Assembly (NCBI GenBank): GCA_947475125.1
Contig: CANJMX010000049.1
Coordinates: forward strand, 1 to 9,689
Direction: 5' to 3'
DNA from: Actinomycetota bacterium
GTDB taxonomy: Bacteria; Actinomycetota; Thermoleophilia; Miltoncostaeales; Miltoncostaeaceae
DNA length: 9,689 bases
Part shown: piece after piece, positions 6,254 to 9,689 of the stretch
Numbering within the stretch: the stretch's first letter is position 1
How the letters are laid out: each line of letters starts with the position of its first letter
Notes under the pieces: model-generated
Seen by the model: only the letters and a program-made list of their open reading frames with translations
What the model was told of the DNA's origin: nothing
Database searches by the model: none
Translations under genes and position numbers: made by a program

Positions 6254-8212
6254 CTACGCGCCGGCGGTGCCGGCCTGGCCCGGCGCCGGAGGCGGCATGG
6301 GCAGGCGGCGCGACGTTGCCTCGGCCTCAGCCTCAGCCTCAGCGGCCTCGCGCTCGGCCTCAGCGGCGTTCTGGCGGGCACGCTCGTCCTTCACGCGGAA
6401 TACATCGGCCTCGTCCTCACCGTCGAGCAGGCGCAGGAACTCCTCGCGCTCGATGGTCTCGCGTCGCAGCAGTACCTGCGTGACGTTCTCGAGGTCCGCG
6501 CGGTGCTCAGACAGGATGTCCTTCGCGCGCTGGTAGGCCTCCTCGATGATGCGACGGATCTCCAAGTCGATCTGGCGGGCGATCTCGTCGGAGTAATCGG
6601 GCTCGGAGTGCATGTCGCGGCCAAGGAACGGCGCGCCGTGCGCATGGCCCAGCACCCGCGGCCCGAGCTTCTCGCTCATGCCGAAGCGCATGGTCATCTG
6701 CTTGGCCGTGGCAGTGACCTTCTCCAGATCGTTTGCCGCGCCTGTGGTGATCTCGGTGAACACCAGCTCCTCGGCGGCACGGCCACCCAGAGTCATGGCC
6801 ATGGTGTCCTCAAGCTGGGCCTTCGTGATGAGGAACTTGTCCTCGGCGGGCATCGAGATGGTGTAGCCCAGAGCCTGCCCGCGACTGACGATGGAGATCT
6901 TGTGCACGGGGTCGGCGTTCGGCAGGAAGTGGCCAACGATTGCGTGGCCCATCTCGTGGTACGCGGTGACCACACGCTCCTTGTCGGAGAGCAGACGGCT
7001 CTTCTTCTCGGGGCCGGCGATAACCCGGAGGATGCCCTCCTCCAGCTCCAGCTCGTCGATGATCTTCTTGTCCTTGCGCGCGGCCAGCAGCGCGGCCTCG
7101 TTGACAAGGGTGGCCAGGTCGGCGCCGGTGAACCCCGGAGTTTGTCCGGCCAGCGTGTCGAGGTCGATGTCCTTCGAGATGGGCTTGCCGCGGGTGTGCA
7201 CGCGCAGGATCTCGGCGCGACCGGCACGGTCGGGGCGGTCCACCATGATCTGGCGATCGAAGCGGCCTGGACGGAGGAGGGCCGGGTCGAGGATGTCCGG
7301 ACGGTTGGTGGCGGCGATGAGGATGATGTTGTCCTTCGACTCAAACCCGTCCATCTCCACCAGCAACTGGTTGAGGGTCTGCTCGCGCTCGTCGTGCCCG
7401 CCGCCCATGCCCGCACCGCGGTGACGGCCAACGGCGTCGATCTCATCCATGAAGATGATGCACGGGGAGTTCTGCTTCGCCTGCTCAAAGAGGTCACGCA
7501 CGCGGCTTGCGCCGACGCCCACGAACATCTCCACGAAGTCCGAGCCCGAGATCGAGAAGAACGGCACACCGGCCTCACCTGCGACCGCACGGGCCAGGAG
7601 CGTCTTGCCCGTGCCCGGGGGCCCGTAGAGCAGCACACCCTTGGGAATGCGTGCACCCAGCGCCAGGAACCGCTTGGGGGCCTCGAGGAACTCCTTGATC
7701 TCCTCGAGCTCCTCCACGGCCTCGTCTGCACCGGCGACGTCGCGGAAGGTGATCTTGGGCTGGTCCGGCGACATTCGCTTGGCGCGGCTCTTGCCGAAAC
7801 TCATCACCTTCGAGCCGCCGCCCTGCATCCGGTTCATGAGGAAGATCCAGAACACGAAGAACAGCACAAACGGCGCAAGCGTGAGGAGCAATCCCCACCA
7901 TGCCGATCCGCCCCGGCCCTCCACCACGAATGGCACCTTGGCGGTGTCCACCGACTCAGTCACCTGCGCCCCGTAGTTATCGGGATAGCCGGTCACGTAG
8001 GTCTTGCCGTCCTTCAGCGTGACCTCGAGGTTCTGATCCTTCGTCTGCATGGTGACTCGCGAGACCTTGCCGGTGGCGAGGTCCTGCTGAAAGCCCGTGA
8101 ACGTGGGCGTATCAGTCGCCGGCGAACTCGAGGTCACCAGCTTCTGCGCCACGAAGGCGAGGAGCACGACGATCAGAATAGGAAATGCGGCGCTCTTGAA
8201 GAACCGGCTCAG
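6254..8212 (-). CDS. ftsH: ATP-dependent zinc metalloprotease FtsH (probable CTG start)
   Basis: Membrane-anchored hexameric AAA+ protease that extracts and degrades misfolded or regulatory membrane and cytosolic proteins. From CTG at 8212-8210 it has 652 residues. Domains: N-terminal transmembrane segment (RFFKSAAFPILIVVLLAF at 3-20, running to about 25), extracytoplasmic FtsH_ext region (about 27-100), second membrane span (about 104-126), AAA+ domain with Walker A GPPGTGKT at 197-204, Walker B IIFMDE at 252-257 and the second-region-of-homology stretch ATNRPDILDPALLRPGRFD (301-319), then the M41 protease with HEMGH at 419-423 and Asp495 as probable third zinc ligand. The tail is Ala/Glu-rich and then Pro-rich. 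The first GTG in frame (8167) would remove most of the first membrane segment. CTG is the furthest upstream near-cognate codon after the in-frame TAA at 8218-8216. Confidence 0.98.
   Translation of the reverse strand: MSRFFKSAAFPILIVVLLAFVAQKLVTSSSPATDTPTFTGFQQDLATGKVSRVTMQTKDQNLEVTLKDGKTYVTGYPDNYGAQVTESVDTAKVPFVVEGRGGSAWWGLLLTLAPFVLFFVFWIFLMNRMQGGGSKVMSFGKSRAKRMSPDQPKITFRDVAGADEAVEELEEIKEFLEAPKRFLALGARIPKGVLLYGPPGTGKTLLARAVAGEAGVPFFSISGSDFVEMFVGVGASRVRDLFEQAKQNSPCIIFMDEIDAVGRHRGAGMGGGHDEREQTLNQLLVEMDGFESKDNIILIAATNRPDILDPALLRPGRFDRQIMVDRPDRAGRAEILRVHTRGKPISKDIDLDTLAGQTPGFTGADLATLVNEAALLAARKDKKIIDELELEEGILRVIAGPEKKSRLLSDKERVVTAYHEMGHAIVGHFLPNADPVHKISIVSRGQALGYTISMPAEDKFLITKAQLEDTMAMTLGGRAAEELVFTEITTGAANDLEKVTATAKQMTMRFGMSEKLGPRVLGHAHGAPFLGRDMHSEPDYSDEIARQIDLEIRRIIEEAYQRAKDILSEHRADLENVTQVLLRRETIEREEFLRLLDGEDEADVFRVKDERARQNAAEAEREAAEAEAEAEATSRRLPMPPPAPGQAGTAGA
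6318..6365. repeat. degenerate hexamer repeat encoding the FtsH Ala-Glu tail
   Basis: Imperfect units of GCCTCA/GCCTCG on the plus strand, including three GCCTCA in direct succession at 6324-6341, encode alternating Glu and Ala in the FtsH tail. This could be a slippage-prone stretch, but the units are codon-length multiples, so gain or loss would keep the frame. Confidence 0.7.
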
Positions 8213-8219
8213 CGATTAA

Positions 8220-8224
8220 CTCCC
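8220..8224 (-). promoter_or_regulatory. ribosome binding site deciding the ftsH CTG start
   Basis: The minus strand reads GGGAG (8224-8220), then TTAATCG, then CTGAGC. The 7-nt spacing is ideal for initiation at the CTG at 8212. The intervening TAA closes the frame upstream, so no earlier start is possible. Confidence 0.55.
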
Positions 8225-8242
8225 ACTCGGTGACAGACGACG

Positions 8243-8271
8243 AGGGTAGCAGCGACCGGCGAACGCGGGAA
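8243..8271 (-). promoter_or_regulatory. weak promoter-like pair upstream of ftsH
   Basis: In the 70-bp hpt-ftsH gap the minus strand has TTCCCG (8271-8266), 17 nt of spacer, then TACCCT (8248-8243), which fits TAnnnT. The -35 is poor. A 6-bp inverted repeat, CGACCG (8282-8277) with CGGTCG (8258-8253), flanks it. An ftsH promoter here is plausible but unproven. Confidence 0.3.
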
Positions 8272-8282
8272 TCCGACGGTCG

Positions 8283-8822
8283 CTACGCACCAGTTGCGTC
8301 GCCCAGCGCGGCGATATACGGAAGCTCGCGGTGGCGCTCATCCACGTCCAGCCCGTAACCCACCACAAATACGTCGGGCAACCTGAAGCCCACGTAGCGC
8401 GTGCGCAGGTCCAGGCGATCGGCTGCGGGCTTGGCAAGCAGGGCGCACACCTCGAGTGATGCCGGCTCGCGAGATGCGAGGTTGCGCATGAGATAGCGGA
8501 GCGTGCGACCCGAGTCGATGACGTCTTCGACCACCAGCACGTGCCGGCCCTCAATCGCGGTATCGAGGTCCTTCGTGATGCGCACCACACCCGACGAGTG
8601 CGTGGCCGACCCGTACGACGACACCGCCATGAAGTCGAACTCGCAGGGGATGGACATCTCGCGCACCAGATCGGCGGTGAAGAACACTGCGCCCTTGAGA
8701 ATGCCGATGATCAGCGGGTCACGGCCGGCGTAGTCGACCGACACCTCGGCCGCCATCTCCGCCACGCGGCCCTGGATCTGCTCGCGCGTGAGGATGACCT
8801 CGCCCGGTACCTGTGCGCTCAT
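8283..8822 (-). CDS. hpt: hypoxanthine phosphoribosyltransferase
   Basis: Salvages hypoxanthine (and usually guanine) by transferring the phosphoribosyl group of PRPP, forming IMP or GMP. The 179-residue length is typical. ILKGAVFF (41-48) is the LKG loop, SSYG (68-71) the flexible-loop start, VLVVEDVIDSGRTL (95-108) the PRPP-binding motif with the acidic pair Glu99-Asp100, Lys131 the purine-contacting lysine, and GYGLDVDERHRELPYI (155-170) the C-terminal family signature. The start ATG overlaps the tilS stop as ATGA, with no clear Shine-Dalgarno, so it is probably translated by coupling. The tilS-hpt-ftsH order is conserved in many Gram-positives; in Bacillus subtilis, TilS and HprT have been reported to act together in ftsH expression. 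Confidence 0.96.
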   Translation of the reverse strand: MSAQVPGEVILTREQIQGRVAEMAAEVSVDYAGRDPLIIGILKGAVFFTADLVREMSIPCEFDFMAVSSYGSATHSSGVVRITKDLDTAIEGRHVLVVEDVIDSGRTLRYLMRNLASREPASLEVCALLAKPAADRLDLRTRYVGFRLPDVFVVGYGLDVDERHRELPYIAALGDATGA

Positions 8823-9689
8823 GCGGCGGCCCCGATGCCACCGGCATCCGTCACGCGCGGTGACACCACAAGCACTCCGCGCTCAATCACCGCGACCCCG
8901 CCGGGAATTTCATCGCGCCCGCGGCCACGGGCGGCACGGGCGCGCACGCGCTCCACCGGCCCCGACCCGAGCGCGTCTGATGGCAGCCCCGACTCGGCGA
9001 TAAGCCTGCGCACCAGGAGGCGCGCCAGCGCAGCGGGCTCGGCGGCCAGATCGCGAGCGCGCAGGCCGCCGTCGCGGGCGCAGCGATCCCATGCGGCAGC
9101 AGCAGCGGCGTCGATCACCTCGGACTCGTCGCGCAGAAGGTCGGCGAGCCGGGCCAGATGCGCCTCGGCCGCTGGGTGCACGCGACTGAGCGCGGGCATC
9201 GCCCCATGACGTACGCGAGCCCGTGCGGTCGCCAGATCCTCATTTGTTGGGTCGTCCGTGAAACTCACGCCTGCCAATTCGCACCACTCGCGGGTTTCGT
9301 GCCGGGACAGCGTGAGCAGCGGGCGGATGAGCGCATCTCTGCGCGGGGCGATGCCCAGCGCCCCCGTACGGCCGGTACCGCGGGCGATACGGAAGATGAT
9401 CGTCTCGGCGTGGTCCGTCCGTGTGTGACCCGTCGCCACGAGATCGAGCCCCTCGCGACGCCTGATCTCCTCCGCGACGGCCAGACGCGCATCACGGGCA
9501 CGCTCCATTGCGGCAGGTCCGGCGTCCAGACCGAGCGCGACGCGATGAACGGTGAGGCCGAGCCCCTCTGCGGCCGCAACGACCCCATCAGCCTCGTCAG
9601 ATGCCGCCGCGCGCAGGCCGTGGTCCACCACAAGCACGTGCACCGCACCATCATGCAGGCGGGGGAGCAGGTGCATGAGGCACGTGGAA
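8819..9689 (-). CDS. tilS: tRNA(Ile)-lysidine synthase, 5' end cut by window edge
   Basis: Converts C34 of the CAU-anticodon tRNA-Ile to lysidine with ATP and lysine, so that it reads AUA. The frame runs open to the right edge. The first visible residues, STCLMHLL, follow directly on the SGGxDS P-loop, whose last Ser is at 9688-9686; the preceding codon ends in T, consistent with Asp. VVDHGLR follows about 16 residues after the M at 9676, then ATGHTRTDHAET (the GHxxDDQxET region, with Thr where the first Asp is usual), GIAPRRDALIRPLL, and SFTDDPTNEDLATARARVRHGAMPAL. With the missing start the protein would be roughly 320 residues, the short type without the large E. coli C-terminal extension. 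The stop overlaps hpt. Confidence 0.94.
   Translation of the reverse strand, partial: STCLMHLLPRLHDGAVHVLVVDHGLRAAASDEADGVVAAAEGLGLTVHRVALGLDAGPAAMERARDARLAVAEEIRRREGLDLVATGHTRTDHAETIIFRIARGTGRTGALGIAPRRDALIRPLLTLSRHETREWCELAGVSFTDDPTNEDLATARARVRHGAMPALSRVHPAAEAHLARLADLLRDESEVIDAAAAAAWDRCARDGGLRARDLAAEPAALARLLVRRLIAESGLPSDALGSGPVERVRARAARGRGRDEIPGGVAVIERGVLVVSPRVTDAGGIGAAA

Noticed and set aside
4864..6483. A 539-codon plus-strand frame over folB, folP and the ftsH end
   Set aside because: It spans three verified genes on the opposite strand and its Arg/Pro/Ser-rich product is typical of a shadow frame.
6503..8233. A 576-codon open frame on the plus strand opposite ftsH
   Set aside because: Antisense shadow of a certain gene; composition is His/Glu/Leu-rich without motifs and no ribosome site was seen.
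1..9689. A hidden defence, mobile or biosynthetic system
   Set aside because: Every gene but the left-edge fragment and one small hypothetical is a recognised housekeeping gene in a widely conserved order; no repeats, integrase, toxin-antitoxin pair or atypical base composition was seen.

Overview
GC-rich window in which every gene I can support lies on the minus strand; read right to left it is one dense block of housekeeping genes. The order tilS - hpt - ftsH - folP - folB - folK - small conserved hypothetical - coaX - dusB - greA - lysS, the overlapping stop/start junctions and the DUF2469-like small protein point to a high-GC Gram-positive, most likely an Actinomycetota member. DusB carries an HPR-type motif that I associate, from memory and only weakly, with Thermoleophilia. 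No mobile element, CRISPR array, phage gene, rRNA or tRNA was seen.

Layout, right to left (5'->3' for the genes). Positions 9689-8283: tilS (5' end cut by the window edge) overlaps hpt by ATGA. Positions 8212-6254: ftsH, after a 70-bp gap holding a weak promoter-like pair. Positions 6230-4127: folP, folB (ATGA overlap), folK (TGATG overlap) and a 108-residue DUF2469-like protein, then coaX (4124-3333) and dusB (3336-2281, GTGA overlap). A 100-bp gap at 2181-2280 holds a promoter-like sequence overlapped by a perfect 15-bp palindrome; it starts a likely second unit, greA-lysS (2180-187). After a 92-bp gap, the first 31 codons of a very basic unidentified protein run off the left edge.

The genes join tRNA maturation and charging (TilS, DusB, LysS), purine salvage (Hpt), membrane protein quality control (FtsH), three folate steps (FolB, FolK, FolP), the first step of CoA synthesis (CoaX) and transcript cleavage at stalled RNA polymerase (GreA). 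The folE gene often found between ftsH and folP is absent here.

I found no new multi-gene system. The points most worth checking are in gene expression: lysS and ftsH have no ATG, GTG or TTG that would give a full-length protein, and both appear to start at CTG, each followed by AGC and each with a Shine-Dalgarno sequence 7 nt upstream; there is a palindromic candidate operator in front of greA-lysS; and a conserved hypothetical protein sits in the folate/CoA run.
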